DNA from: CAZUNO01 sp964621445 [NCBI: Candidatus Hadarchaeota archaeon]
Lineage (GTDB): Archaea > CAYQAE01 > CAYVLA01
Direction: 5' to 3'
DNA: 64,000 nt
NCBI GenBank assembly: GCA_964621445.1
Contig: CAZUNO010000001.1
Span: 162,834-226,833 of the forward strand
Under the pieces are notes generated by a model, which worked only from the letters and a program-made list of their open reading frames with translations, did no database searches and had not been told where the DNA came from. The translations under genes were made by a program, and so were the position numbers. Position 1 is the first letter of the stretch, and each line of letters begins with the position of its first letter. Below are positions 17,142 to 26,744 of the stretch, in pieces.

Positions 17142-18532
17142 TTCTCCTTCATCAGGTTTTTCCCAATGCCGATGAGCCGGTCCACCTCTTCCTTTGAATC
17201 GGCCTCGGCATAAACCCTTATTACGGGCTCCGTACCGGAAGGCCTGAGAAGGAGCCAGCTCCCGGAGTCAAGATAGGCCTTGATACCGTCCTTCCTAACC
17301 ACTTTTTTAGGTCTACTTCCCAGCGCTTTGGTGAACTGTTTGGTCGAGATCTTGAAATCCTCATCCGAAATCGCCATCGGTACTTGGCTCCGACTACTCA
17401 CAAATTTACCATACTTTTCGGAGAATTCATTCATCAGATCGGTTATCGGCTTCTTCCTTTCGGCCAGCATCTCGGCTATTCTTAGCGAGGTCAGAATCCC
17501 GTCCTTCTCCGGAACGTGATCCCAGTATCCGAATCCCCCTGACTCCTCACCCCCGATGACGGCCTTTTCCTTCATCAGGTAGGGAGCTATGTATTTGAAT
17601 CCCACCGGGACTTCATGGAGTTCAACTCCCAGGTCAGCGGCCAGGCCATCCACGGATGAGGTGGTGGCCACGGTCCTGACAATTCCTCCCCTTTTTGCGC
17701 TCTGGATCTTGGTTGCTAGCAGGGGGAAGATCATGTTGGGAGATATGTAGCCGCCGTCCGGTCCGATGGCCGCTATTCGGTCGGCGTCTCCGTCGGTGGC
17801 CAGTCCTAGGTCGGCTCCCTCTTCCTGGACCTTTTGGCTGAGGGCAGTAAGCCTTTCTTCAGCCGGGTCGGGTTGTATGCCTCCGAAGTCGGGGTCGGGA
17901 TGATCATTAATGGTGACCACATCAACCCCAAAACTGTTTAGCAGACGGTCAACGTATCCCCTGCCCGTACCGTGCATGGGATCGTAAACTATCTTCAGAT
18001 CGGATGTTGACAATACCACCGCTCCCATCATGGCCCTTATGTCCTCGTAGTATGCCTGGAAGGGATCTATATTCTCGATATCTCCCGTCTCCTGTTCCTC
18101 AAATGAAATTTCCGAGGTCCCCTGGGATACCAGGATTTGGATGGTGTTTGTGATCTCTTCATTTGCGGGACCGGCGTAATAGGGTATGAATTTGATTCCG
18201 TTCCAATCCGAAGGATTATGTGATGCGGTTATCATGACCCCGCCGCAGGCATCCCAGTAATTTACGGCGTTCGCAATTACCGGGGTGGGAGCGTCCCTCT
18301 CGGACTTGAGGACGTTGAAACCTGCTGAAGAGGCTACCTCGGAAACCCTCTGGGCATATTTTTCAGAATTTTTTCTGGTGTCGAAACCCACTATGATCCG
18401 ATTTTCCGACGGGGAGTTTCCAGATTTGACCAGGAAGGTGCAGATGGATTTGGCGAGGGCCTCAACCCCTTCCATTGTGAATTCCTCATCCATTCGCGCC
18501 CGCCAACCGTCCGTCCCGAAATCAACTCTCAT
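17138..18532 (-). CDS. Phosphoglucomutase/phosphomannomutase family protein
   Basis: An alpha-D-phosphohexomutase of 464 residues interconverting hexose-1- and -6-phosphates (or the glucosamine analogue). The phosphoserine loop is TASHNPSDWNGIKF, the metal loop GLATDGDADRIAAIG, the sugar-binding loop GGEESGGFG, and the phosphate-binding loop LLRPSGTEPVIRVYAEA. The substrate cannot be decided from sequence. The N-terminus FGTDGWRARM is typical. A TTTTTTATTG element about 28 bases before the ATG suggests a leaderless transcript. Confidence 0.95.
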   Translation of the reverse strand: MRVDFGTDGWRARMDEEFTMEGVEALAKSICTFLVKSGNSPSENRIIVGFDTRKNSEKYAQRVSEVASSAGFNVLKSERDAPTPVIANAVNYWDACGGVMITASHNPSDWNGIKFIPYYAGPANEEITNTIQILVSQGTSEISFEEQETGDIENIDPFQAYYEDIRAMMGAVVLSTSDLKIVYDPMHGTGRGYVDRLLNSFGVDVVTINDHPDPDFGGIQPDPAEERLTALSQKVQEEGADLGLATDGDADRIAAIGPDGGYISPNMIFPLLATKIQSAKRGGIVRTVATTSSVDGLAADLGVELHEVPVGFKYIAPYLMKEKAVIGGEESGGFGYWDHVPEKDGILTSLRIAEMLAERKKPITDLMNEFSEKYGKFVSSRSQVPMAISDEDFKISTKQFTKALGSRPKKVVRKDGIKAYLDSGSWLLLRPSGTEPVIRVYAEADSKEEVDRLIGIGKNLMKEN

Positions 18533-18646
18533 CGTTCGTAGGTTGTGATGATTTCAATAAAAAATTTGCCTTCCATAATGCAATTAGAGCGGGAATGTCG
18601 GTCCTTATAGTGCTAATTTATTAGATGAAGCACAAAGATTCTCAGC

Positions 18647-19207
18647 GTGAAGGCAATAATCGGCTTGCTAATCACCGCTCTTCTGGCTACCGTCCCGGTA
18701 TTGGGTCTCGATCAGGTCCCGCTTGGGGAATATCTGCCTGGGGCCTACGAGGGTTATTCCATGCAGGGCGGTGAATACTACGTTGTGGAGAACTTGACTG
18801 GGCTATATGATGGAGAATATATGAAATACGTTGAAAGAGGGGTCATGGCCGCGGTCTCCGGTATATATACCAGGGATTCTTCCTACTACAGCGTCATCAT
18901 TCATCAGATGGAGTCGGAGGCCGATTCAAAATCCATCGTTGAATACTTCGAGGAGACAATCTATGGAGGGGGGCCTTCGAAAGTGGATATCGGTGACGGA
19001 GGTTTTAGGTATGAGCAGTACGAAATGAATTACCTTTATTTCTCCGAGGGGTTTATATTCGTAAGATTGGAGGGCTCTGGGGATTCAATTTACAACACGA
19101 TGTGGGATTCGGCGAATAGGGTGGTTCAGCGGATCCCATTTCCCTCCTTTACGGCCGCCCTATCGATCCTATCTTTGTTAGTTTTCGTCCGGTCATCCCG
19201 GCCATGA
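18647..19207 (+). CDS. Secreted, membrane-anchored hypothetical protein
   Basis: 186 residues from a GTG start, with an A/T-rich element (TTTATTAG) about 30 bases upstream. A signal peptide is evident (IIGLLITALLATVPVLGLD). The mature part is Tyr/Glu-rich with no known domain. The C-terminus is RIPFPSF followed by a hydrophobic stretch and SSRP, the same layout (IP-x-P, span, Arg tail) as the anchors of the two IPEIG proteins in this window, although the sequence otherwise differs. Outer-surface location is likely. Confidence 0.72.
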   Translation: MKAIIGLLITALLATVPVLGLDQVPLGEYLPGAYEGYSMQGGEYYVVENLTGLYDGEYMKYVERGVMAAVSGIYTRDSSYYSVIIHQMESEADSKSIVEYFEETIYGGGPSKVDIGDGGFRYEQYEMNYLYFSEGFIFVRLEGSGDSIYNTMWDSANRVVQRIPFPSFTAALSILSLLVFVRSSRP

Positions 19208-19297
19208 ACTTCGACAAAAGCCGAACATATCATTACATTTCGCCGATACAGTTAAGTAAACTCCTCCTCTGAAGGGATTTAGACAGAACAGTGCAAG

Positions 19298-20359
19298 GTG
19301 TTTGATTTGAAGTCAGCCATTATCGGTTATGGAGCCTATGTCCCCCGTTTCAGAATCCGGTCAAGGGATATAGCAACGATATGGGGTCAGGATCCCGATG
19401 CAATCGAAAAGGGACTTGGTATCACCGAGAAGTCGGTGCCGGGAATAGATGAGGACACCATAACCATCTCAGTCCAGGCATCTAGGTATGCCGTTAGGAG
19501 GGCCGGGATAGACCCGAGGGAGATAGGGGCCATATACATAGGGTCAGAATCCCATCCCTATGCGGTGAAGCCCAGCGCAACCGTGACGGCGGCCGCCATT
19601 GGGACTGGAGATGATTTGACGGCGGCCGACTTCGAGTTCGCCTGTAAGGCGGGGACGGCGGGCATGCAGACGGTGATGGGTCTTGTGAACTCCGGAGGCA
19701 TAGATTATGGCCTGGCCATAGGTGCGGATACGGCACAGGGGGCACCGGGAGACCCACTTGAGTACTCGGCCGCCGCCGGCGGTGCTGCATTCATCATTGG
19801 TGCGGATAACGATGCCAGTGTGGCCAGCGTGGACTACACGACCTCCATGACCACCGATACGCCTGACTTCTGGAGGAGGGAGGGCCGTGCATATCCCAGG
19901 CACGGTGGGCGGTTCACCGGGAAACCGGCATATTTCAAACATGTGGTGGAGACCACCAGAAGGCTTATGGATGATCTTGACAGGAAACCCGAGGATTTCA
20001 CCTACGCCGTTTTTCATATGCCCAACAGGAAGTTCCCGGTAAGGGCTTCCATGGCCCTGGGTTTCAATATGGATCAGGTCAAACCTGGTCTGGTGGTAGA
20101 GAAGGTGGGTAATACCTATTCAGGCTGCTCGCCTCTTGGCTTGACCGCCGTTCTTGACGTAGCCAATCCGGGAGACACGATTGTGCTCACCAGCTACGGG
20201 TCGGGAGCGGGAAGTGATAGCTTCGCATTCACGGTGAAGGAAGGTATAGAATCAAAGAGAGGCCTGGCTCCTCTGACCAGCGAGATAATTGAAAACAAGA
20301 AGTACATAGATTATGCCACATATGCCAAGCTTAGAGAAAAGCTGATGTTTGCGGAGTGA
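19298..20359 (+). CDS. Hydroxymethylglutaryl-CoA synthase (archaeal type)
   Basis: Condenses acetyl-CoA and acetoacetyl-CoA to HMG-CoA for isoprenoid lipids. 353 residues. It starts SAIIGYGAYVPRFRI, carries the nucleophile Cys in FEFACKAGTAGMQ (about residue 116), ESHPYAVKPS near the entrance, the His segment AVFHMPNRKFPV, and VGNTYSGCSPLGLTAVLD. The start is GTG at 19298. It is the first gene of a four-gene operon with thiolase, DUF35 and HMG-CoA reductase; in methanogens HMGS, thiolase and DUF35 form one channelling complex, and this gene order implies the same here. Confidence 0.95.
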   Translation: MFDLKSAIIGYGAYVPRFRIRSRDIATIWGQDPDAIEKGLGITEKSVPGIDEDTITISVQASRYAVRRAGIDPREIGAIYIGSESHPYAVKPSATVTAAAIGTGDDLTAADFEFACKAGTAGMQTVMGLVNSGGIDYGLAIGADTAQGAPGDPLEYSAAAGGAAFIIGADNDASVASVDYTTSMTTDTPDFWRREGRAYPRHGGRFTGKPAYFKHVVETTRRLMDDLDRKPEDFTYAVFHMPNRKFPVRASMALGFNMDQVKPGLVVEKVGNTYSGCSPLGLTAVLDVANPGDTIVLTSYGSGAGSDSFAFTVKEGIESKRGLAPLTSEIIENKKYIDYATYAKLREKLMFAE

Positions 20360-20364
20360 TTTGA

Positions 20365-21522
20365 ATGGATAGAGTAGCCATAATCGGGGTCGGAATAACG
20401 GATTTTGGAGAGCTATGGGATAAATCGCTGCGGGACCTCACCGTGGAGGCCGGGCTGGGGGCAATCAGGGATTCCGGCCTTCCCGGGGAAGAGATAGATG
20501 CTCTCTACTCCGGCTGTATGTCAAGCGGTATTTTCGTTAAGCAGGAGCATATATCGAGCATTCTCGCTGATTACTGCGGGCTGACTCCAAAGCCCTCTAC
20601 CAGGGTTGAGAGCGCCTGCGCGTCAGGTGGGTTGGCTCTGAGACAGGCCATAATGGCCGTCCAGTCCGGAATGCATGATGTGGTGGTTGCCGGTGGAGTG
20701 GAGAAGATGACCGATATATTGACCGAACAAACCACCATGGCCCTAGCATGTGCCGCCGACCGGGAATGGGAGGCCTTTCAGGGCGTAACATTTCCCGCCT
20801 TGTATGCGATGATTGCACAGCGTCATATGTACGATTTTGGAACCACCGAGGAGCATCTTTCCCTGGTCTCCGTCAAGAACCATCAAAACGGGGCCAAAAA
20901 CCCTCACGCACAGTATCAAAGGGCGGTGACCCTTGAACAGGTAATGGGGAGTTCACTGATAGCGGATCCAATTCGCCTTCTTCACTGCTCTCCCATAAGC
21001 GACGGGGCTGCGGCCTTGGTGGTGTGTTCGGAGGAAAGGGCCAAGGAAGCGGCGGCGGAACCGGTGTGGGTTCTAGGATCGGGACAAGCATCGGATACCA
21101 TTGCCCTCCATGACCGAAGAGATATCACCACATTGGATGCCACCATACATTCGGCGAAGAAGGCATATGAAATGGCAGGTATTGGCCCCCGGGATATCGA
21201 TTTTGCGGAGGTGCATGACTGCTTTACGATAGCGGAGATCTGTGCGATAGAGGACCTTGGGTTCTTTGAGAAGGGGGAAGGTGGAAAGGCGACCGAGGAC
21301 GGTCGGACGGAGCTCAATTCGGATATCTCAATTAACCCCAGCGGAGGGCTCAAATCAAAGGGCCACCCCGTTGGGGCCACTGGAATTGGGCAGGTCGTGG
21401 AGGCGGTTACCCAACTTAGGGGGGAAGCCGGAGATCGACAGGTGGATGACGCGGAGCTGGGATTGACCCACAATATCGGCGGTTCCGGCGGAACATGCGT
21501 TACTCATATACTCGGAAGGTGA
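20365..21522 (+). CDS. Acetyl-CoA acetyltransferase (archaeal thiolase)
   Basis: Makes acetoacetyl-CoA from two acetyl-CoA. 385 residues. The nucleophile Cys is in [16 protein letters not shown] (residue 85), the base is in [17 protein letters not shown], and the second Cys in [14 protein letters not shown]. The HDCF segment ([12 protein letters not shown]) typical of the archaeal SCP2-like thiolases is present. It starts six bases after the HMGS stop and ends one base before the DUF35 ATG, so it is surely co-translated with both partners. Confidence 0.95.
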   Translation: MDRVAIIGVGITDFGELWDKSLRDLTVEAGLGAIRDSGLPGEEIDALYSGCMSSGIFVKQEHISSILADYCGLTPKPSTRVESACASGGLALRQAIMAVQSGMHDVVVAGGVEKMTDILTEQTTMALACAADREWEAFQGVTFPALYAMIAQRHMYDFGTTEEHLSLVSVKNHQNGAKNPHAQYQRAVTLEQVMGSSLIADPIRLLHCSPISDGAAALVVCSEERAKEAAAEPVWVLGSGQASDTIALHDRRDITTLDATIHSAKKAYEMAGIGPRDIDFAEVHDCFTIAEICAIEDLGFFEKGEGGKATEDGRTELNSDISINPSGGLKSKGHPVGATGIGQVVEAVTQLRGEAGDRQVDDAELGLTHNIGGSGGTCVTHILGR

Positions 21523-21523
21523 T

Positions 21524-21919
21524 ATGATGGGAGTACCGAGATTCTGGAGAGAGATTCACTACAGATATAAACTAATAGGCACAAAGTGCTCGAACTGTGA
21601 TGAGGCCTTCTTCCCTCCCAGGGGGATCTGTCCCAACTGCAGGGGGTCAGGGGATGTGGATTCCCTAAAACTGTCAGGAAGGGGAGAGATCGTTACCTAC
21701 ACGGTGGTGAGGGTTCCTCCTGAGGGGTTCGAGAAAGAGGCCCCCTACGTGGTGGCCATAGTGAAGTTGGAGGAAGGTCCCAGGATAACATCTCAGATAG
21801 TGGATTGTGACCCGGATGAGGTTAAGATCGGGTCCCGGGTCAAATCGGTTTTCAGGAAGGTTGACGAGGATGGCCCGGCGGGTATAATCCACTACGGGTA
21901 TAAGTTCATTCTTGAATAG
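21524..21919 (+). CDS. DUF35 OB-fold zinc-ribbon protein, thiolase/HMGS bridging subunit
   Basis: 131 residues: an N-terminal helix (PRFWREIHYRYKLIG), a rubredoxin-like zinc ribbon with CSNCDEAFFPPRGICPNC, and an OB-fold (GRGEIVTYTVVRVPPEGFEKEAPYVVAIVKLEEG). In the methanogen complex this protein links thiolase to HMG-CoA synthase and covers the shared CoA tunnel. The start may be either of two adjacent Met codons. The gene order here matches that complex. Confidence 0.93.
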   Translation: MMGVPRFWREIHYRYKLIGTKCSNCDEAFFPPRGICPNCRGSGDVDSLKLSGRGEIVTYTVVRVPPEGFEKEAPYVVAIVKLEEGPRITSQIVDCDPDEVKIGSRVKSVFRKVDEDGPAGIIHYGYKFILE

Positions 21920-21930
21920 GAGGATTGCTA

Positions 21931-23193
21931 TTGGTGACTAGTCGAATATCAGGTTTCTATAAGCTATCAATGGAGGACAGACGTGCAAAGGTGGCCGAAT
22001 TAGCTGGGTTGGATGAGGATTCCCTTGAGGCCATAAGTGAGGTGGGAAGTCTGGGCTCGTCCCAGGCCGACAAGATGATCGAAAACGTCGTGGGAACCAC
22101 CGAACTACCCTTGGGTATAGCCACAAATTTCGTGGTAAATGGCAGGGAGGTCCTGGTGCCCATGGCCATAGAGGAACCGTCGGTGGTGGCAGCAGCAAGT
22201 AATGCTGCCAAGATAGCCAGGGCCGCCCACGGGTTCAAGGCTGAAGGGGGGGAACCGGTTATGATAGGCCAGATCCAGGTTTGTGGAGTTGCCGATCCCC
22301 ATGCCCAGGCCGTATCCTTGATCCAGCATAAGAAAGAGATAATTGACATGGCTAATGAGCAGGATCCGGTCCTGGTTAAGGTTGGGGGAGGTGCAAGGGA
22401 CCTGAAATGCAGGGTGGTGGACACGCCTAGGGGAGAGATGCTCATCGTTCACCTACTGGTTGACACTCGTGATGCCATGGGCGCCAATGCGGTTAATACC
22501 ATGGCCGAGGCAGTTGCTCCTTATATAGAGGAGATAACCGGCGGCAAGGTCTACCTTAGAATCATAAGTAATCTGGCAACGGAGAGAATTGTCCGAGCTT
22601 CAGCCGTATTCCCCAAGGGTGAGCTGGGGGGAGAGGAGGTCGTTGAGGGCATATTGCAGGCATATGCATTTGCCTATGGGGACCCTTACCGTGCTGCTAC
22701 TCACAACAAGGGCATAATGAATGGAATAATTGCCGTTGCCAACGCGACCATGAACGACACGAGGGCTTTGGAGGCCGGAGCTCACGCCTACGCATCGATG
22801 ACTGGAACCTACCGTCCTCTCACATGCTGGGAAAGGAACTCAGATGGTGATCTATCTGGGAGCATCGAGATCCCCCTGGCCGTTGGTCTCATGGCTGCCA
22901 CGGCGGTGCACCCGGTGGCCAAGGCCGCTATTTCAATACTTGGGGTTGAGAGTTCTCAGGATCTATCCCGGGTGTTGGCCTCGGTTGGCTTGGCCCAGAA
23001 CCTGGCCGCGTTGAGGGCCCTGGCAACGGAGGGCATCCAGAAGGGTCACATGGCATTGCATGCTCGTAACGTGGCCATTCTCGCCGGGGCTAAGAAGGGG
23101 GAGATAGATGAGCTAGCCGATGCCCTGGCTTCCGAGGGAAAGGTTAGGTTGGACCTGGCCAAGCAGATTCTTGATGAGATGAGATCGGACTGA
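21931..23193 (+). CDS. Hydroxymethylglutaryl-CoA reductase, class II
   Basis: Reduces HMG-CoA to mevalonate. About 420 residues. The class II layout is clear: MIENVVGTTELPLGIATNF (catalytic Glu), MAIEEPSVVAAASNAAKIA, VDTRDAMGANAVNTMAEA (catalytic Asp), HNKGIMNGI (catalytic Lys) and a C-terminal GHMALHARNVA (catalytic His). Class II enzymes occur in bacteria and in archaea such as Archaeoglobales and Thermoplasmata, whereas most archaea use class I. AGGAGG at 21918-21923 places the start at the TTG at 21931 or the GTG at 21934, not the TTG at 21925. Last gene of the operon. Confidence 0.95.
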   Translation: MVTSRISGFYKLSMEDRRAKVAELAGLDEDSLEAISEVGSLGSSQADKMIENVVGTTELPLGIATNFVVNGREVLVPMAIEEPSVVAAASNAAKIARAAHGFKAEGGEPVMIGQIQVCGVADPHAQAVSLIQHKKEIIDMANEQDPVLVKVGGGARDLKCRVVDTPRGEMLIVHLLVDTRDAMGANAVNTMAEAVAPYIEEITGGKVYLRIISNLATERIVRASAVFPKGELGGEEVVEGILQAYAFAYGDPYRAATHNKGIMNGIIAVANATMNDTRALEAGAHAYASMTGTYRPLTCWERNSDGDLSGSIEIPLAVGLMAATAVHPVAKAAISILGVESSQDLSRVLASVGLAQNLAALRALATEGIQKGHMALHARNVAILAGAKKGEIDELADALASEGKVRLDLAKQILDEMRSD

Positions 23194-23261
23194 GTTGGTC
23201 GTCCGGTCTAAATCCCAATAGATTTATTATTTAATATCAGGAGTTTAGGACTTGTTCGCAA

Positions 23262-23552
23262 ATGGACCTGCTAACCGATAATTTCATCTGGCTGGTTGAG
23301 TCGTTTTCCGACCTATTGCTCTGGGCCGGTAGACGTTTCTTCAGCGCCATAACCTGGATCCTGGACCGGACTAGCGCGTTGATAGTGGGCGGGCTTCGCC
23401 TTACCTCCCGGTTATTGGAGTGGTCCATCGAGAATCCATGGCAGGCGGCCCTAAATGTGGCAATAGCCATTGGAATAGTTCTACTTATTCTCTCCATCGA
23501 GATCTACATATACGACCTTCTCAAGAGACGGAGTAGCCGGTCGGGGGAGTGA
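23262..23552 (+). CDS. Small membrane protein
   Basis: 96 residues, not recognised. There is an amphipathic aromatic N-terminal half (FIWLVESFSDLLLWAGRRFFSAITWIL), a second Arg-containing helix, and a strong transmembrane segment (LNVAIAIGIVLLILSIEIYIY) before a basic tail. A TTTATTATTTAA element is centred about 32 bases before the ATG, so it has its own promoter after the mevalonate operon. It is convergent with the transaldolase-like gene. Confidence 0.65.
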   Translation: MDLLTDNFIWLVESFSDLLLWAGRRFFSAITWILDRTSALIVGGLRLTSRLLEWSIENPWQAALNVAIAIGIVLLILSIEIYIYDLLKRRSSRSGE

Positions 23553-23558
23553 GGCGGA

Positions 23559-25676
23559 TTACTCCGCCTCTGCCGCGACCTTCTTAACAAATTCCACGGT
23601 CTCGGACTTGAATTCCTCGTATGCGTTCTTGAACTGGGTGGTGGTCTTTATCACTGAGCCGAAGTTGGGCCAGTCCTCGGGCATCATTCCCCCATCGCCG
23701 AAGCCGGGCTCGATACCCGCTTCCTTGAGCTGTTCGTACAGCCATGGGTTCATCTCGTATGCCTTCTTGAAGTCCTCCAGTTTCAAAAGACGATCTGCTA
23801 TCTCCGGGTCATGATCCATCAGCACGGCATCCTCGAAATCTTGGAGCTCAAGGTCCTCCTCCCTGTAGGCCTCCAGCACGTTAAACTGGTGGTTGGGGAA
23901 TTCGGTGTTGGTCATTCCCCTGCTGGCCATGGTCAGATAGGTGTCCATCGGTTTCCTCTTGGAGGCTGGGAGCATGTCGATCTTTCCCATTACCTCTTCG
24001 GCCTCCGATGGGGTAATCCCGAACTTGCTCTGGAGATAGGCCAACCACTTGGGCCGGTTCTCCTCGCTGAAAAAGGTCCAGTATACCCGCTGACAAACCA
24101 GGGTTCCTGACATGCCTATATCCTTTTCCAGATCTCCAATGTATTTCGCAGTTTCCTCCGGGTTACCGAAGGCCCCAGATTTCTGTATGCCCTTCAGGAA
24201 GGCTTCCTTCTCCAGGGACTTAAGGCCATAGTTATAGGAGCAAATTGCGGAGATCTTGTCCTCGGTGCTCTGTAGGGATTCCTCTATACCCATTCCCTCA
24301 GCTATTTCATCGAGGAATTCGTCCTCGTCCTCCACCTCGGTCAATGCCTTTCTCAGAATTCTCTCCGATTCTAGGTCCCGGAGATGGCTCTCCAATCTTC
24401 CACCCATGTTGGTCTCGTAAGCCTGGGTTATGGGTATTCCCGCCTTGAGGGCTTTGGCCATTCCCGTGATGGCCCGAATAATCAGGGATGCTTCCTGCAC
24501 CACACTGTAGGTGACGGTGTTGTTGGTGCCTATTCCCAGGCCGTCGAGGGTCGTGGTGATGTCCAGGGATGCCGGGGAGCTAGCTGCTACCTTAAATACG
24601 ATGTTCGGCCTGGACCTTTCCATCATCTCTGAATATGCCCATACTAGGTTCTTATCGTACTCCCTCAGGTAATTGGTGGCTGCGGAGTATATCTTTAGGG
24701 CATCCTCGACGCTGCCTTGATAGCTGTCTGCAACGTTGGGGTTAAGCTGGTAGCTCACCATTCCATGCTGCCTGTTTGTTGATAGGAAAAGGGGCCTGAA
24801 GACCTCTAGGTTTGGCCAGAGTGCTACCTGGGTTGCTTCCATTGCGATTTCGTCCCCGTAATCCTCCGGAGATTCATGCCAGCGTTCGTTCTCAAGTACC
24901 ACTTGTTTGAATTCGTTCCAAAGCTCGGGAATATCGACATATGCCTTGGCCGCCAGCACTGGGTTGGTTGAAACCTGTACGTATCCCAGGTGCCTGAGCC
25001 ATCTCAAACCCATGGCATAGTCATTTCCAAGCTTGCAAAGCCCCTGATAGGTCATCTGGTAGTAGACGTTGTTCTTTAGGGCATTACTGGTGGCCTCAAG
25101 GTAGGTGCTGACCGGGGATTCCTCATCTATCTGAGGATCTATTTCCTCTGCTATCTTGGCCATCATTCCGTCGCCGGCCATTATCTTCTTCATGTCGACG
25201 AGCATCTTTCTCGCCACGGCCATGCCCACCGGGGCCTCTCCGTCGAAGTTCTCGCACTCGAGTTCGGTCCACCTATCCAGTATCTCCAACACTCTCTGGT
25301 AGGCGTCCTCGCACTCCGCTTCAGAAAGCCCTATCAGTTTCGGTTCCATTCCCGTAAGGTTTAGTCCTATCTCGGTCATGACCTCATATGCCCTTGCCCG
25401 GGCCAGGATCTTCTCCTTGAATTCCTCGTCCGTGTCTTCGGGACAGGTGGCTGTCCACCTGAGCTGAAGGTTCAGCTGTCTAGTGACATTTCCGATGGTT
25501 TCCAGGAGATTTCCCTTCATCTCGGGGTGAAGCAGATGGTCTGCTGCCACGCCCGTGTTCCCTTCGAGGGCCAAAAGCACTACATGTTCGGCATGATCGA
25601 GGCTCTCGGGCTCCGAGAGCTCCTCCGGTTTGGTATTCAGAACGATATCATTAATGTCCTGTTTCATCCGGTTCAC
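23559..25676 (-). CDS. Long transaldolase-like protein
   Basis: 705 residues, more than twice the size of ordinary transaldolases (about 220-350). The class I aldolase barrel is recognisable in the middle: GYVQVSTNPVLAAKAY (about 231-246, matching the family's TxNPxL strand), PNIVFKVAASSPASLD with Lys362 in the Schiff-base position, and NNTVTYSVVQEASLIIRA, matching the T-x-x-F-S-x-x-Q strand. The first 220 residues are helical and acidic without a known domain, and the last 250 are also unassigned. An A/T-rich GATATATTTTTG about 30 bases upstream marks the promoter. Sugar-phosphate chemistry is likely, the exact reaction unknown. Confidence 0.75.
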   Translation of the reverse strand: MNRMKQDINDIVLNTKPEELSEPESLDHAEHVVLLALEGNTGVAADHLLHPEMKGNLLETIGNVTRQLNLQLRWTATCPEDTDEEFKEKILARARAYEVMTEIGLNLTGMEPKLIGLSEAECEDAYQRVLEILDRWTELECENFDGEAPVGMAVARKMLVDMKKIMAGDGMMAKIAEEIDPQIDEESPVSTYLEATSNALKNNVYYQMTYQGLCKLGNDYAMGLRWLRHLGYVQVSTNPVLAAKAYVDIPELWNEFKQVVLENERWHESPEDYGDEIAMEATQVALWPNLEVFRPLFLSTNRQHGMVSYQLNPNVADSYQGSVEDALKIYSAATNYLREYDKNLVWAYSEMMERSRPNIVFKVAASSPASLDITTTLDGLGIGTNNTVTYSVVQEASLIIRAITGMAKALKAGIPITQAYETNMGGRLESHLRDLESERILRKALTEVEDEDEFLDEIAEGMGIEESLQSTEDKISAICSYNYGLKSLEKEAFLKGIQKSGAFGNPEETAKYIGDLEKDIGMSGTLVCQRVYWTFFSEENRPKWLAYLQSKFGITPSEAEEVMGKIDMLPASKRKPMDTYLTMASRGMTNTEFPNHQFNVLEAYREEDLELQDFEDAVLMDHDPEIADRLLKLEDFKKAYEMNPWLYEQLKEAGIEPGFGDGGMMPEDWPNFGSVIKTTTQFKNAYEEFKSETVEFVKKVAAEAE

Positions 25677-25841
25677 TGCCTCAGAGAGAGTTAAATGAGA
25701 AGCTCAAAAATATATCCCACTGATGGGCCTCAGATGGGCGTCTGAGGGGGACCTGAATGAATGAAAGTAGAACCTCATGGGGTCATTTCCCTACCAATCT
25801 GCTTTCCTGAGGTTTTTCCCTGCTAAGGGGAGGATGTAGTT

Positions 25842-26681
25842 TTGAAGATACACATTGCCGCCTGCCAAATCAATACATATCCGGATCTAGAGAGGAGTTC
25901 AAGCAAGATAATTGACTGGATCAAGAGGGCATCCGAGGAAGAGATCGATGTCATAGCCTTTCCGGAGGCCGCGACATGTGGGTATACCTCCGAGCCATCC
26001 TACTGGGAGAAGGCCAAGCCCGGAGATTTTGAATCCGCAGAAGAGGTCATAATCGATGCTGCACGTGAAAATGAGATTGGGGTGATTCTGGGAACCGCTA
26101 ACAGGGAGGGGGAGAAGTGGTTCAATAGCATCCTGGCCATAGGTAAAGGGGGAGAGGTCAAAGGTCGGTATTCCAAGACCCACCTGGCCGAGTCCTGGTC
26201 CTCACCCGGAAAGATACTGCCGATATACGAAATATCCGGAGTAAAATCCTGCTTTCTGGTATGCCACGACATAAGATACCCGGAACTAGTGAGACTGCCG
26301 GCCATACTTGGAGCGCGAATCTGTTATTTCTGCAGCAATGAGAGCGGTCTTTTTTCCGAACACAAGCTAAGCGCCTACAGGGCCATGCCCATAGCTCGAG
26401 CCACCGAGAACGGCATATTCCTGGTAATGGCCAATGCCCCTGCTAATCCCGATGATATTCGGGGGAGTTCACAGTCCCACGGGAATAGTAAGATCATTCA
26501 TCCTAACGGGAATGTATTGAACGAGGCTGGCTACTTCGAGGAGAGACTGGTCACCCAGCTGATAGATGTCGATGACGCCGGCAGAGGACCGGCAAAGAGA
26601 TCCGTGGATGACGAGACCATACTCAGGGAATGGATGAGGAATGGACTGGATCTAGTTGAGGTCAGGGAGAGTGAGGGCTAG
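25842..26681 (+). CDS. Carbon-nitrogen hydrolase (nitrilase superfamily)
   Basis: 279 residues with the full Glu-Lys-Cys catalytic set: Glu42 in AFPEAATCGYTSE, Lys112 in YSKTHLAESW and Cys141 in CFLVCHDIRYPELVR. It hydrolyses an amide or nitrile; relatives include omega-amidase and N-carbamoyl amidases, and the substrate is open. Start is a TTG at 25842 preceded by GGGGAGG eight to nine bases upstream. The gene stands alone between two transcription units. Confidence 0.92.
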   Translation: MKIHIAACQINTYPDLERSSSKIIDWIKRASEEEIDVIAFPEAATCGYTSEPSYWEKAKPGDFESAEEVIIDAARENEIGVILGTANREGEKWFNSILAIGKGGEVKGRYSKTHLAESWSSPGKILPIYEISGVKSCFLVCHDIRYPELVRLPAILGARICYFCSNESGLFSEHKLSAYRAMPIARATENGIFLVMANAPANPDDIRGSSQSHGNSKIIHPNGNVLNEAGYFEERLVTQLIDVDDAGRGPAKRSVDDETILREWMRNGLDLVEVRESEG

Positions 26682-26744
26682 CGGAGCTCCTGCCGGATGA
26701 TTAGGGAGTGTTATAAGCGACATCAACTATAAATCACCGAGGAA

